From an uncultured Bacilli bacterium (GTDB taxonomy: Bacteria > Bacillota_I > Bacilli_A > RF39 > UBA660): 34,333 bases of DNA. The position numbers were made by a program, and so were the translations under genes. The stretch is from positions 1 through 34,333 of the forward strand of contig CANRBE010000005.1 in the NCBI GenBank assembly GCA_947628785.1, read 5' to 3'. Below are positions 16,789-26,167 of this stretch, one piece after another (positions within the stretch are counted from its first letter, which is position 1; each line of letters begins with the position of its first letter). Below the pieces are notes generated by a model that saw only the letters and a program-made list of their open reading frames with translations, searched no databases and was not told where the DNA came from.

Positions 16789-17768
16789 CTCATGCCATCT
16801 TGAAGCTTTACGAAGCCTAATTTTAAAAGAAAAGCTATTAATACTTGATTATTCACAGCTCTATCATTAAGAGGTGGTAAATTATAGTAAACTTTTATTT
16901 TAGATTCATATTCAAAATCAATAACATCACGAGATGACAACATACTTTTATTTAAAATAACTTTCTTTCCTTTCAAATTTTGAAAAACATTTCCATTAAT
17001 CATAACTAATTTGTTTAATTTAAGTATTGATGGTTCTAAAAGATAAATAACTTCATGACATAACCCCATAGCACTTTCATTATCATTCAAATCAACTAAA
17101 ACAACTTCTTTATCACCATTTTCAGCAATAAAAGCACTGACATCATTATTGGAAGCAGATATCATATTTTTTTCATTGTAAAAACGAAAATCACTTTTAC
17201 CACATTCAATCGCAACAACAGAATACTTTGTCTCTAACAATTTTTTAATCATAAAAACTAATGAGGTAGAACCAGCTTGTTTAGTAATGTTTTTAAAACC
17301 TATTACTTTAACATTTTGGTATACAGGCACTTCCTCCCTAACTTGTTGATAAATAACTGTTGGCTTATCTACTCCTTGCTGCATAGATCCTAAATGATGA
17401 TATTGTGCTACATCACGATAACTGTTTGGATTTTGATATAAATACATAATACCATCTATATCTTTAGCAAAGTTATAAATTCCAATAGAGATAATCTGTG
17501 ATAAAAAATCACTAGAAGTTAACTCAGTAGAATCATCTAAAAGTAAGATGATTTTATTCATATCAAAAGCCAAAGATAATTTTTGTAAAGTCCTTACATC
17601 TTTATAATCTTTAAGAGCAGTAATGTCTAATATCATTCTTTGAAAAAAGAAAGTTCGAAATCTATTAATTAAATCATCAACCTCGAACTGTCCTTCTAAT
17701 CTTTCAATGACATCAATATTAAGGTTCTGTAACATAGAACTATACTTATTAGCTACGATGACATTCAT
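16785..17768 (-). CDS. TadZ/CpaE-like protein with degenerate ATPase domain
   Basis: N-terminal receiver-like region; VIGFKNITKQAGSTSLVFMIKKLLE at the deviant Walker position; VVLVDLND; CHEVIYLLEPSILKLNK; Tad operon context. Confidence 0.65.
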   Translation of the reverse strand: MNVIVANKYSSMLQNLNIDVIERLEGQFEVDDLINRFRTFFFQRMILDITALKDYKDVRTLQKLSLAFDMNKIILLLDDSTELTSSDFLSQIISIGIYNFAKDIDGIMYLYQNPNSYRDVAQYHHLGSMQQGVDKPTVIYQQVREEVPVYQNVKVIGFKNITKQAGSTSLVFMIKKLLETKYSVVAIECGKSDFRFYNEKNMISASNNDVSAFIAENGDKEVVLVDLNDNESAMGLCHEVIYLLEPSILKLNKLVMINGNVFQNLKGKKVILNKSMLSSRDVIDFEYESKIKVYYNLPPLNDRAVNNQVLIAFLLKLGFVKLQDGMS

Positions 17769-17784
17769 CTAATTCACCACCTTT

Positions 17785-18237
17785 TTATTCTAAAATACCA
17801 AATGTCTTAGTTTCCCCATAAACAGGAAGTTGTATAAATTGATGTATAACAGGTATATGAATTGTCATAAACGTTGTTACACCATAATATGTATACGGTC
17901 TATTTGTATCTTCAGAGGATTCATATTTGAATACACAATAATCATAATTACCATAACTTGTTCCTGAAGAAGGATGAACTTGAACTCCTTCACCTTTGGC
18001 TCTACAATGACTAGTATTACCTACCATTACTTGGTAACCAATATCATCCAAAACACTTTCAATTTTTGCTTCAGCTTCATCATTATATCCACCACTTTGT
18101 TCAATAATATCAATTATTCTATTCTTTATCTTAAAAGCTTTAGAATAACCAATCGAACCAACAAACAAAAGGGCAACAGCTATGATAAAAAATATTATAA
18201 TCATTACCAAAAAACTTTGACCAATTGCATCTCTCAT
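17785..18237 (-). CDS. TadE-like pseudopilin
   Basis: MRDAIGQSFLVMIIIFFIIAVALL N-terminus; paralogous to 18247-18702; Tad context. Confidence 0.65.
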   Translation of the reverse strand: MRDAIGQSFLVMIIIFFIIAVALLFVGSIGYSKAFKIKNRIIDIIEQSGGYNDEAEAKIESVLDDIGYQVMVGNTSHCRAKGEGVQVHPSSGTSYGNYDYCVFKYESSEDTNRPYTYYGVTTFMTIHIPVIHQFIQLPVYGETKTFGILE

Positions 18238-18246
18238 ATTACACCT

Positions 18247-18702
18247 CTAATCGTTTTTAAAAAGATCTTCTTTGAAATAATAAATACGTTCTGTTTCTGA
18301 ATAAATAGGAATCTTCAACATTCTATGAATAATTGGTAGTTCGATATATATAAAAGTACGAACACCATAATTGTAATAATGGTCATTTATCTTAAACTCA
18401 TACACACAGTATGAATAGTTTTTGTTTAAACTTGGGTCCCTAATTGGATCTTGTCCATTAACAGGTGGACAATCTTTAAAGGGATTAGACTCTTTATGAT
18501 ATGACCATAATGCTAATTTTGAATCGATTTCATCATTAGATTTACTATTATAACCTTCAAACTTTTCAATAGCATTTACTATTCTAGCATTTAATTTATA
18601 TGCCTTCATGTAACTTAGAGTAGCAGTCAAGAAGGCAAATGTAATTATTAGAAATATACTTATCCAATATACCAAAAACGTTCCTCCCGTTGCCTCTCTC
18701 AT
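18247..18702 (-). CDS. TadE-like pseudopilin
   Basis: MREATGGTFLVYWISIFLIITFAF; shared NYSYCVYEF...YGVRTFIYIELPIIHRMLKIPIYSET with the neighbour. Confidence 0.65.
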   Translation of the reverse strand: MREATGGTFLVYWISIFLIITFAFLTATLSYMKAYKLNARIVNAIEKFEGYNSKSNDEIDSKLALWSYHKESNPFKDCPPVNGQDPIRDPSLNKNYSYCVYEFKINDHYYNYGVRTFIYIELPIIHRMLKIPIYSETERIYYFKEDLFKND

Positions 18703-18729
18703 AAGTTACCTCCTTTTTCTAATAACATA

Positions 18730-18924
18730 TTAGTGTAAACCACCAATTGCACCTGCAGCAGCTTCTTCAGCTTCAGCTGAACCTGTATTATCAAGTTCAT
18801 CGTTAGCTTTGTTACCTACTTTTTGCATAACTTGACCGATGATAACAGAACCTACAGCTAATACAATACCAATCAATATGATTGTTATTACAGTCATGTT
18901 TGCTTCTCCAGCAGCTTCTTTCAT
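18730..18924 (-). CDS. Flp-type major pilin candidate
   Basis: 64 aa; MKEAAGEANMTVITIILIGIVLAVGSVIIGQVMQKVGNKANDELD; very strong SD AAAGGAGGTGA; upstream of tadE-like genes. Confidence 0.75.
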   Translation of the reverse strand: MKEAAGEANMTVITIILIGIVLAVGSVIIGQVMQKVGNKANDELDNTGSAEAEEAAAGAIGGLH

Positions 18925-18958
18925 CCAAAATCACCTCCTTTATAATATTCCTTATATA

Positions 18959-19744
18959 TTAAATAGTCATCATATTCATCATTGAGAATAACAAAATAAT
19001 TAAAACTCCTCCACCTGTTGCAAATAACATCATCATAGTCTTTTTTTCCATTGTTTCTAGTCTTTCTTTATATTTTTGTTCCCTCATCTTTTGTTGTAAA
19101 CTAGAAACACTTCTTGAAAACATAACTAATTGTTGTTGTTTATTTTCTTGTGAACCTAAACTTAAACGATATAACAAACGCATCATACGCATTGAATCAC
19201 GAACTGGATATTCTTTCGCAAAATCCATATAAGGATCGATTGATGAATCACCAGCTTCAATTTTAGAAATCAAATCTCTTAATCCTTTTTTAAAAATGTC
19301 TGGAGCTGTATTAATTGACCTAGCTAAGGCAACTGGTACAGTATAATGTTGTATTAATATTTCCAAACTTTTTAAATAATATGGTAACATTTGATTTATT
19401 TTTGATAAATTAGCTTTATAATATTTTTGTAATTGAGTATATGGCATTTTAAATACAATAAATCCGATTATAAATGCAGCTAAAACACCAATAAAGTTTA
19501 CATTTGTTAAAAATAGTAGGAATATTATCAAAACAATAGTTAATACTCCATTACGTACCCTTATCTGATATAAAGCATTAACATCTACATCATCACCATA
19601 TTTTAAAGATACTAGGAATTTATAATCTGATTCCATTAAAAACCTAAAGTAAGGTTCTACATCACCAATAAATTTTTTTGTATCAATTCTCCTGGTATAT
19701 TCCATTATACCAATAATAATAATCGCAATAATCAAAAATTCCAT
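18959..19744 (-). CDS. tadC: TadC-like inner-membrane platform protein (T2SSF family)
   Basis: 261 aa; T2SSF-like SLEILIQHYTVPVALARSINTAP...; TM helices at both ends; follows TadB. Confidence 0.8.
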   Translation of the reverse strand: MEFLIIAIIIIGIMEYTRRIDTKKFIGDVEPYFRFLMESDYKFLVSLKYGDDVDVNALYQIRVRNGVLTIVLIIFLLFLTNVNFIGVLAAFIIGFIVFKMPYTQLQKYYKANLSKINQMLPYYLKSLEILIQHYTVPVALARSINTAPDIFKKGLRDLISKIEAGDSSIDPYMDFAKEYPVRDSMRMMRLLYRLSLGSQENKQQQLVMFSRSVSSLQQKMREQKYKERLETMEKKTMMMLFATGGGVLIILLFSMMNMMTI

Positions 19745-20646
19745 TATTCAGCACCCACATTCTCATTATAATATTTTTCACCATTTAGTAAGAAATAGGT
19801 ATTTATAATAATAACAGCATGTAATAACAGTTGTAATGTCCAATCAGATAACATTGTGATATATGTATCAACTCCAAGTAAGAATTGAACTAACATAACC
19901 ATCAAATACAAAACCACACCAAATTGTAAGAACTTTTTATGATAAGCTTCCCTATCTAATCTATCACGATATACACCTTCAACTAGTCCGTCAATATCTT
20001 GTGACATATTTTCTAAGGCATCACTAGAGTTTTTTGAACCTTCTGTTGTAATTTGTAAGAATAATTGGTGCATATTTTTTACCATGTAGTAATCATACTT
20101 GTTATTCATATACTCTAAGGATTCATTAATTGAGCCATTATCATAAGCTAAATCAATCATTACCTTAACATCGGCCTTAACAGGATCTTCTAATACTCCT
20201 GATGCATAAACTCCTTCCAAAGCTTTAACAAATGATTGGGTAGTAGCAAATTCCATAATTGTGTTAGTAGTATATACTTGGATTTGTTCAAAAATAAACT
20301 CACTATATATTCTTTTATATCTAAGTAGTGACAAGTATGGAATAGCAGCTACAGCTAAAAACGCATAAATAATTGATACTAAAATATTGTAAAAATACAA
20401 ATAAGTTATAACAGCTGCCGCTACAGAAAATACTAAAACTTGAATAGCATACTGCCTAGGAGTATAATCACGTCCTAATTTTTTTACTTTTTCACGTATT
20501 TCTTTAAAAGAATAAGGAGCATATTTTTCATATATAATTCCAGTATATTTAGATACATATTTATATACACTCTCTCCTTGTCTATTTCGATAAGCAACTA
20601 CAAATATTGCAATTGCTATGACAATTAGAAAAACAATAAATGTCAT
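19744..20646 (-). CDS. tadB: TadB-like inner-membrane platform protein (T2SSF family)
   Basis: 300 aa; TM pairs; TTNTIMEFATTQSFVKALEGVYASGVLEDPVK; between TadA and TadC. Confidence 0.8.
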   Translation of the reverse strand: MTFIVFLIVIAIAIFVVAYRNRQGESVYKYVSKYTGIIYEKYAPYSFKEIREKVKKLGRDYTPRQYAIQVLVFSVAAAVITYLYFYNILVSIIYAFLAVAAIPYLSLLRYKRIYSEFIFEQIQVYTTNTIMEFATTQSFVKALEGVYASGVLEDPVKADVKVMIDLAYDNGSINESLEYMNNKYDYYMVKNMHQLFLQITTEGSKNSSDALENMSQDIDGLVEGVYRDRLDREAYHKKFLQFGVVLYLMVMLVQFLLGVDTYITMLSDWTLQLLLHAVIIINTYFLLNGEKYYNENVGAE

Positions 20647-20657
20647 TTTATTCCTCC

Positions 20658-21938
20658 TTATCCATTTGTACCTGGTACAACTACATTATTGTATTGTACT
20701 GGTCTATTTTGAAACATTTGAGCTTGTCCCATTGTTTGTGTTGGTCTTACCACCTGATTTGGCATAGGATTATTTGTTGGTCTAGCCATTGGTCCATAAT
20801 TTGCATTTGTTAGGTTTACTTGTTGATTATTTACTATATTTTCATGTTGTTTTCCGTTTTCATTTTCATTTACAACATATTCACTTGGTTTTATTACATC
20901 TGGTGCTAATACAACTCCTTGTGCATCCAAGTATTCTCTTAAATATTTAGTTGGAGCTTTTTTAACAACATGTCCAGTTGTACTTTTTGAATATATAACA
21001 TTGTATTTTGCTTCGTTGTCCTCTGTTACATAAAATTCTGTAACTTCGGCTATTTCCCTTCTAAATTTTCTAGTTTTTTTATCTTGGTAACCTCTAATAT
21101 AAACCCCAATTTGAATGTATCTATAAATAGATGTTAAAAATTGAGCTATATCTTGGTTGGTTTCAAGCAAACTATACATACGGTGTGGTATAGATGCCGC
21201 TTTATCAGCATGAATAGTTGATAAAATGTAGTGTCCTGATGAAATTGAGTTTCTGACTGCTAATACTGCTTCAGCACTACGAACTTCGGAAAGTAAAATC
21301 CATTTGGGATTTTGACGCATACATGTAACTAATACATCACTATAACTAGCAATATTATTAGTTTTCATAGCAACAATATCTCTTTCTGGAAAGATACGAT
21401 CCAAGTGTAATTCCAGTGTATCTTCTATTGTTATTAGCTTCTCATCATATTTTGTATGTGAAGCTAAATATTTTACGAATTCTGTTTTACCAGATCCAGT
21501 TTCACCACAAACTATAATATTACAGTGTCCTAAAACGCATTGAATAAGGAAATCATGAATATCTAATTCAATATATTTATCTGCTAATAATTGTTCTTTA
21601 ACCAAACGTATTTTAGCAGGTGTTTTACGGATAACACAAGCAATACCATTTTGAGCTATTGAATCATGAATAAAATTCAAACGTAATTCTCTACTTTCAG
21701 CATCCAAGAATGGATGGGCCATATTAAACGACCTACCCATTGAATTAGCACACTGAAAGGCCAATTTTTCCATAAATGTATTATTAATCTTTTCATTTAC
21801 TATACGAAATATACCTTTTGACAAAGTTTTTAACCAAACTTGACCCCCATTACTATATGAAATATCTGTAATATCCGGATCTTCCAAATATGCTTTCAAA
21901 TCACCAAAATCGATTTGAGCAAATAAATTTTCATTCAT
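20658..21938 (-). CDS. tadA: TadA/CpaF secretion ATPase with Q/N/P-rich C-terminal tail
   Basis: Walker A VCGETGSGKTE; LITIEDTLELHL; WILLSEVRSAEAVLAVRNSISSGHYILSTIHAD. Confidence 0.93.
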   Translation of the reverse strand: MNENLFAQIDFGDLKAYLEDPDITDISYSNGGQVWLKTLSKGIFRIVNEKINNTFMEKLAFQCANSMGRSFNMAHPFLDAESRELRLNFIHDSIAQNGIACVIRKTPAKIRLVKEQLLADKYIELDIHDFLIQCVLGHCNIIVCGETGSGKTEFVKYLASHTKYDEKLITIEDTLELHLDRIFPERDIVAMKTNNIASYSDVLVTCMRQNPKWILLSEVRSAEAVLAVRNSISSGHYILSTIHADKAASIPHRMYSLLETNQDIAQFLTSIYRYIQIGVYIRGYQDKKTRKFRREIAEVTEFYVTEDNEAKYNVIYSKSTTGHVVKKAPTKYLREYLDAQGVVLAPDVIKPSEYVVNENENGKQHENIVNNQQVNLTNANYGPMARPTNNPMPNQVVRPTQTMGQAQMFQNRPVQYNNVVVPGTNG

Positions 21939-21951
21939 GTAATATCCCTAC

Positions 21952-22818
21952 TTAGCTATTGTTAGTAGTTGTATTATCTTGATTTGTTTGATCCGTTTTT
22001 TCAGGTGTATCTGTTGTATTTGTTGTTGCATCCGTATTAGTTAACTCATCATTAGCAACTGTATGGGCATTAATGAAATCTTTTAATGTTTGTGAACTTA
22101 CAACAGTAGCCCCTTCTTCAGTAATTTCAGTTCCATGTGGTACTGGGAATAATTCAACAGAGTAAGCATTCATATAACTTGCTTTTCTAAGTAGAATGTT
22201 AATATCTGGTGCTACACCAAAGATTAAATAAGCAGGCACACGATCTTCATCAGAGTTTTCAAATACATGATGTCCTGATGAATCTTTAACAGCTAATACT
22301 TTAACATTTTCTACTAATTTACCAACCATTAAAACATCAGATTCATTTTCAGCTTTCATATATATATCAATAGCATTACCTGGGTAAATAGAGTTTCCAT
22401 AAGTTGTTTCCATTGTTACAGGAAAGTTATATGGTACTTCTCCTTCTTTTACTTCAACAAATGCTGAATCAGGTAATTCTGCTTCTGATACTACTGATTC
22501 TTTATAAAATAAACTTCCTTTAGGTATAACAGTATTATAATTACTATATTTACCAATAACACTTTCTGATGATTGGATAACATTGTCTTGTAATACTAGT
22601 GGAGCAATATCAATCGTATCAACCATATCTTTTGTTATTTTAGTTCTTGGTTGGATTGTCTCAGCTGCGGCTGGTATACCCCTAACTGGTCTTACTTGTT
22701 TATTTATTTGATAACGGTAACCTAAAAATAGAACTACAATTATCGCAAGAACCCCCAATATTGTCACAGTATTTTTGTTTTTTAAAAATCTTTGTAATGA
22801 AACCATAAAATTATTCAT
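21952..22818 (-). CDS. cpaB: CpaB/RcpC-like SAF-domain pilus assembly protein
   Basis: N-terminal TM; AAETIQPRTKITKDMVDTIDIAPLVLQDNVIQSSESVIGKYSNYNTVIPKGSLFY. Confidence 0.85.
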   Translation of the reverse strand: MNNFMVSLQRFLKNKNTVTILGVLAIIVVLFLGYRYQINKQVRPVRGIPAAAETIQPRTKITKDMVDTIDIAPLVLQDNVIQSSESVIGKYSNYNTVIPKGSLFYKESVVSEAELPDSAFVEVKEGEVPYNFPVTMETTYGNSIYPGNAIDIYMKAENESDVLMVGKLVENVKVLAVKDSSGHHVFENSDEDRVPAYLIFGVAPDINILLRKASYMNAYSVELFPVPHGTEITEEGATVVSSQTLKDFINAHTVANDELTNTDATTNTTDTPEKTDQTNQDNTTTNNS

Positions 22819-22838
22819 ATTTCCCTCTTCCTTTCTTT

Positions 22839-23240
22839 TTAATATGGTGTTTCCAATATTGCACTTAGTCGATTTGTTATGTTGATATCAACCCTTTGCT
22901 CAGTTAATCCACTTGTTGCTTGTGTTTGAATTGCTAATGTTACCTTAGGTGGTGTTTCATTAACATCATAAATATAAATGTCATATGTTGTAGCAAAGTT
23001 TACACCTTCAGCAAATCTTCTGACAAAATTTTCAACAAATTTTTCTCGGTCGATGCGAATGGAATTTGTTGCTCGATATGCGGTTAAATCAACAGCATCT
23101 ATCATAGCAGCTTCAGTTACTTCTTTTAACAAGTTATAATTCTGTTGTTCAGTGTTAGTGACAAGTTGAAAAAAGAAGACAAATAGAATAGCTGTAATTC
23201 CAAATATAATTATCATTGCACTCCAAAAGGACTCTCTCAT
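22839..23240 (-). CDS. TadE-like pseudopilin
   Basis: MRESFWSAMIIIFGITAILFVFFFQLVTNTEQQNYNLLKEVTEAAMIDAVD. Confidence 0.6.
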   Translation of the reverse strand: MRESFWSAMIIIFGITAILFVFFFQLVTNTEQQNYNLLKEVTEAAMIDAVDLTAYRATNSIRIDREKFVENFVRRFAEGVNFATTYDIYIYDVNETPPKVTLAIQTQATSGLTEQRVDINITNRLSAILETPY

Positions 23241-23322
23241 ATCTACCCTCCTACTATTATAGTAATCTACCTTTACCTTTATAGTATATCACAAATTCCA
23301 ACAATTGCAAATACAAAATTAA

Positions 23323-23976
23323 TTATTCAACAAATAATTGGTTTTTCTTATTTAAATAATACATACCAATTGCACAAGCAATTATAATAATTGGAAGCAT
23401 GACATAGTAATAATTCAAGTAAAAATCAAATATTATTTCTATAAACGATTTACTTTCTGTTATAACCGCTTCATCTTTAGAATTTTTTTGATTTCTTGAA
23501 TTTATCTCTGCTTGAATATTTTTTTTGAAATCTGCATATTTAAAGGGCATTGAAATCCATTTTTGACAATACTTATAATCACTCACTGTTTTGCATAATG
23601 GGTCATTATAGTATGGATTGTAACTTGGTAAATTTACATAAAGTGTCACTAAATTTTGATTAGTACAAGTTACTTCTTTAGCAGTTATTGCATATTTGAT
23701 AATTGTTCCTGGGTCATAGTCATCTATAATTAATTCCCCATTTTTATTTTTATAAACTTTATTTTGTGCTAAATCAGTCAAAGTCAAATTTGAATTTAGA
23801 TTGGTTAAAGTAACTTTAAATTTAACAGTGTCATCTTCCAAATAATACTCATATGATGTTGTCACATTTCTAGCTAATTGGTTTGACCTAACTAATTCAG
23901 CATTACTACATAATCCTTTTACTCGCCATATAGGAAGGAGTAAAAGTAATAAAAATAAACTAAGCTTTTTTTTCAT
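23323..23976 (-). CDS. Exported protein with signal peptide and C-terminal TM anchor, Tad accessory, unknown
   Basis: MKKKLSLFLLLLLLPIWRVKGLC; C-terminal YYYVMLPIIIIACAIGMYYLNKK. Confidence 0.6.
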   Translation of the reverse strand: MKKKLSLFLLLLLLPIWRVKGLCSNAELVRSNQLARNVTTSYEYYLEDDTVKFKVTLTNLNSNLTLTDLAQNKVYKNKNGELIIDDYDPGTIIKYAITAKEVTCTNQNLVTLYVNLPSYNPYYNDPLCKTVSDYKYCQKWISMPFKYADFKKNIQAEINSRNQKNSKDEAVITESKSFIEIIFDFYLNYYYVMLPIIIIACAIGMYYLNKKNQLFVE

Positions 23977-23984
23977 ATTCCCTC

Positions 23985-25565
23985 CTATTTAACATGATAA
24001 ACATAATTGTAATTTCTTATTTTGATTATTAAATCTATTTTACTTGCTTGTTTTACTTCACTTGGCACTTCTAAATAGGTTGAGGTAGTTGGTGTTATTT
24101 TAGTAGGTTTTACTTCTTTTAAGGTTATGTTATTTTTTTGTCCATTTAAAACATATTCTAATATTCCATAATTAGATATTAACTCACCAAGCCTAGAAGC
24201 ATTAGTAAAATCTAACTCTGGATTAAATTCATAGTTACCTTCTACTTTAACTAGCGATTTGTCATAATTTGTATCAATTGGTGCTCTTACATATTCATAA
24301 GCAGTTGAACAGTCTTTTTCATTAAAACAAAAACGATAATTTACTCTAAAAACATCATCAATGAGAACATCTTTTATTGATATTTTACTACCACTTAGAT
24401 AACGATTATCAAAATTAGTTTGCTTTTCTTTAGTTAGTACAATCTGTTTAGTAGCCTCATCAATATTTTCAAAATCCAATTTAAATTTGACTTGGTCATC
24501 AGTTGAATCACTATATCTTAAATATTTTGTTTTTTGTTTTAAAAGATTAGTTGGTACTTCATATACTAAAATATAATTTTTAAATTTATCATTTGATATT
24601 TCATCAGCTACATAATAATTACCTAAATCGTAAAACCTAGTTTGATAATCAACTGTTGGATAGTAAGTCATTTTATCTAAAACCAAGCCAATTCTTCCAG
24701 TTTGAAGTTGAGCTTTTTTCTCTAATTTATTTTTTACTTTTATTTTCACAATTACAAAACTGTACTTGTTTATTTTATTTCCTTTGTAATCTTTAGTTGT
24801 AACATAACTATCAGTTACACCAAATAAAAATTCATTAGTAGATACTACTGTACCTTCTTTATTCATTTTATTATAAATACCAACATTCCAATAAATATAA
24901 GTACTAATACATCCTATTATTATAAGTGTAGTTAAAAGTAACATAGTTTTATTTTCTTTATATACATATTTAAAATATCTTAAATTTCTTTTTATTTTTC
25001 TTTTAAATGAATCAGTATCTATACTAACATCTAATTCAAATTCTTCACGGTCTTTTTCATCTATTTGTAAATCTACATCTTTACCAAATTCAAATTTCTT
25101 TATATCAAACCCTAAAGCTCTAATAGTTGTAATTAATATACATACTGACATAAGAGAAAAACTTATTACTAGTAAATCTTGAACTAATTTTAAAGTCCTT
25201 ATCTCAACTAATCCTAGCTCTAAAGTTCTAACAATTTGATTAGAATAAATCATAACAACAAAAGTATAAACTAAACAAACTATATTTATAATATAAAATA
25301 AAATAGCCTTCTTTTTGATTTTCATCACTAAGAATACGATTGCTTCAATTACAAAAGCAACAATTATAATTATATACAATATAATTGGATATAGCTCAAT
25401 AGCTACTTCAGGTCCAATTAAGCTAGCTGTCGACTGAATGTACTCGTTAAAAAAGCTTATAATACCTGTTAGCTTCAAAGCCATATACCCCATAAGCAAT
25501 GCTAGTATAAAGTGAATAAATCTAAAGTGTTTTATAAAAAAAGCATATGGTTTTCTAAGTATCAC
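23985..25565 (-). CDS. Polytopic membrane protein with extracellular C-terminal domain, unknown
   Basis: 526 aa, five or so TM segments; GTG start with GGGAG SD; first gene of the minus-strand cluster. Confidence 0.6.
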   Translation of the reverse strand: MILRKPYAFFIKHFRFIHFILALLMGYMALKLTGIISFFNEYIQSTASLIGPEVAIELYPIILYIIIIVAFVIEAIVFLVMKIKKKAILFYIINIVCLVYTFVVMIYSNQIVRTLELGLVEIRTLKLVQDLLVISFSLMSVCILITTIRALGFDIKKFEFGKDVDLQIDEKDREEFELDVSIDTDSFKRKIKRNLRYFKYVYKENKTMLLLTTLIIIGCISTYIYWNVGIYNKMNKEGTVVSTNEFLFGVTDSYVTTKDYKGNKINKYSFVIVKIKVKNKLEKKAQLQTGRIGLVLDKMTYYPTVDYQTRFYDLGNYYVADEISNDKFKNYILVYEVPTNLLKQKTKYLRYSDSTDDQVKFKLDFENIDEATKQIVLTKEKQTNFDNRYLSGSKISIKDVLIDDVFRVNYRFCFNEKDCSTAYEYVRAPIDTNYDKSLVKVEGNYEFNPELDFTNASRLGELISNYGILEYVLNGQKNNITLKEVKPTKITPTTSTYLEVPSEVKQASKIDLIIKIRNYNYVYHVK

Positions 25566-25863
25566 TCTATCACTCCCTATTTTTATTTATTATATATCAT
25601 TTTTATTTAAAAGAAAAGTTTTTTTAGTAATTATTTTTTTATGAAATTAAAAATAGTTATTTTTTTTATCATTTAAAATGTAATTTTTTAGTTATTATTT
25701 TTATTAATTTTATTTTTTATCTTTAAATTTTGTTTACATAATTTAATTTGTCGGTGTTTTTTTCACTTGTTAGTTCATATTAAAAATAGCAAATCAAAAT
25801 TTTTATTAGACTACATACTTTTATTTTATTTTTTGTAATAATTAAAAAGAAGGATGATGTTGG

Positions 25864-26103
25864 ATGGAGAAAAATTACAACCGCGATTATTTGTCGGAAT
25901 TAATACGAAATAACATTCGAAAATATCGTAAACAAAATAATTTAACTCAACAAAATTTAGCCGATTTAACTGGTCTATCTCATGGTTATATACGAGATTT
26001 AGAATGTCCAAATCGTCACAAAACTCCTAAAGTAGAAACTCTAGGAAAAATTGCTGTGGCTTTAAATGTTGAAATTATTAATTTATTTGAAGAAGATAAA
26101 TAA
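25864..26103 (+). CDS. XRE-family helix-turn-helix regulator
   Basis: IRKYRKQNNLTQQNLADLTGLSHGYIRDLECPNRHKTPKVETLGKIAVALNVEIINLF; SD AAGGAT. Confidence 0.9.
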   Translation: MEKNYNRDYLSELIRNNIRKYRKQNNLTQQNLADLTGLSHGYIRDLECPNRHKTPKVETLGKIAVALNVEIINLFEEDK

Positions 26104-26143
26104 TATTATTTAAAGTCTTTTTGCTTGTATTAAAATGTATAAT

Positions 26144-26167
26144 AAAAGGTGATTACTCACCTTTTTT
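26144..26167. terminator. Bidirectional terminator between convergent genes
   Basis: AAAAGGTGA-TTAC-TCACCTTTT with T-run on both strands. Confidence 0.8.

Noticed and set aside
17974-18300. Plus-strand 108-aa ORF opposite pseudopilin genes
   Set aside because: Antisense of two well-supported pseudopilin CDSs.
25826-26011. Minus-strand ORF opposite the XRE gene
   Set aside because: Antisense to a clear HTH protein.
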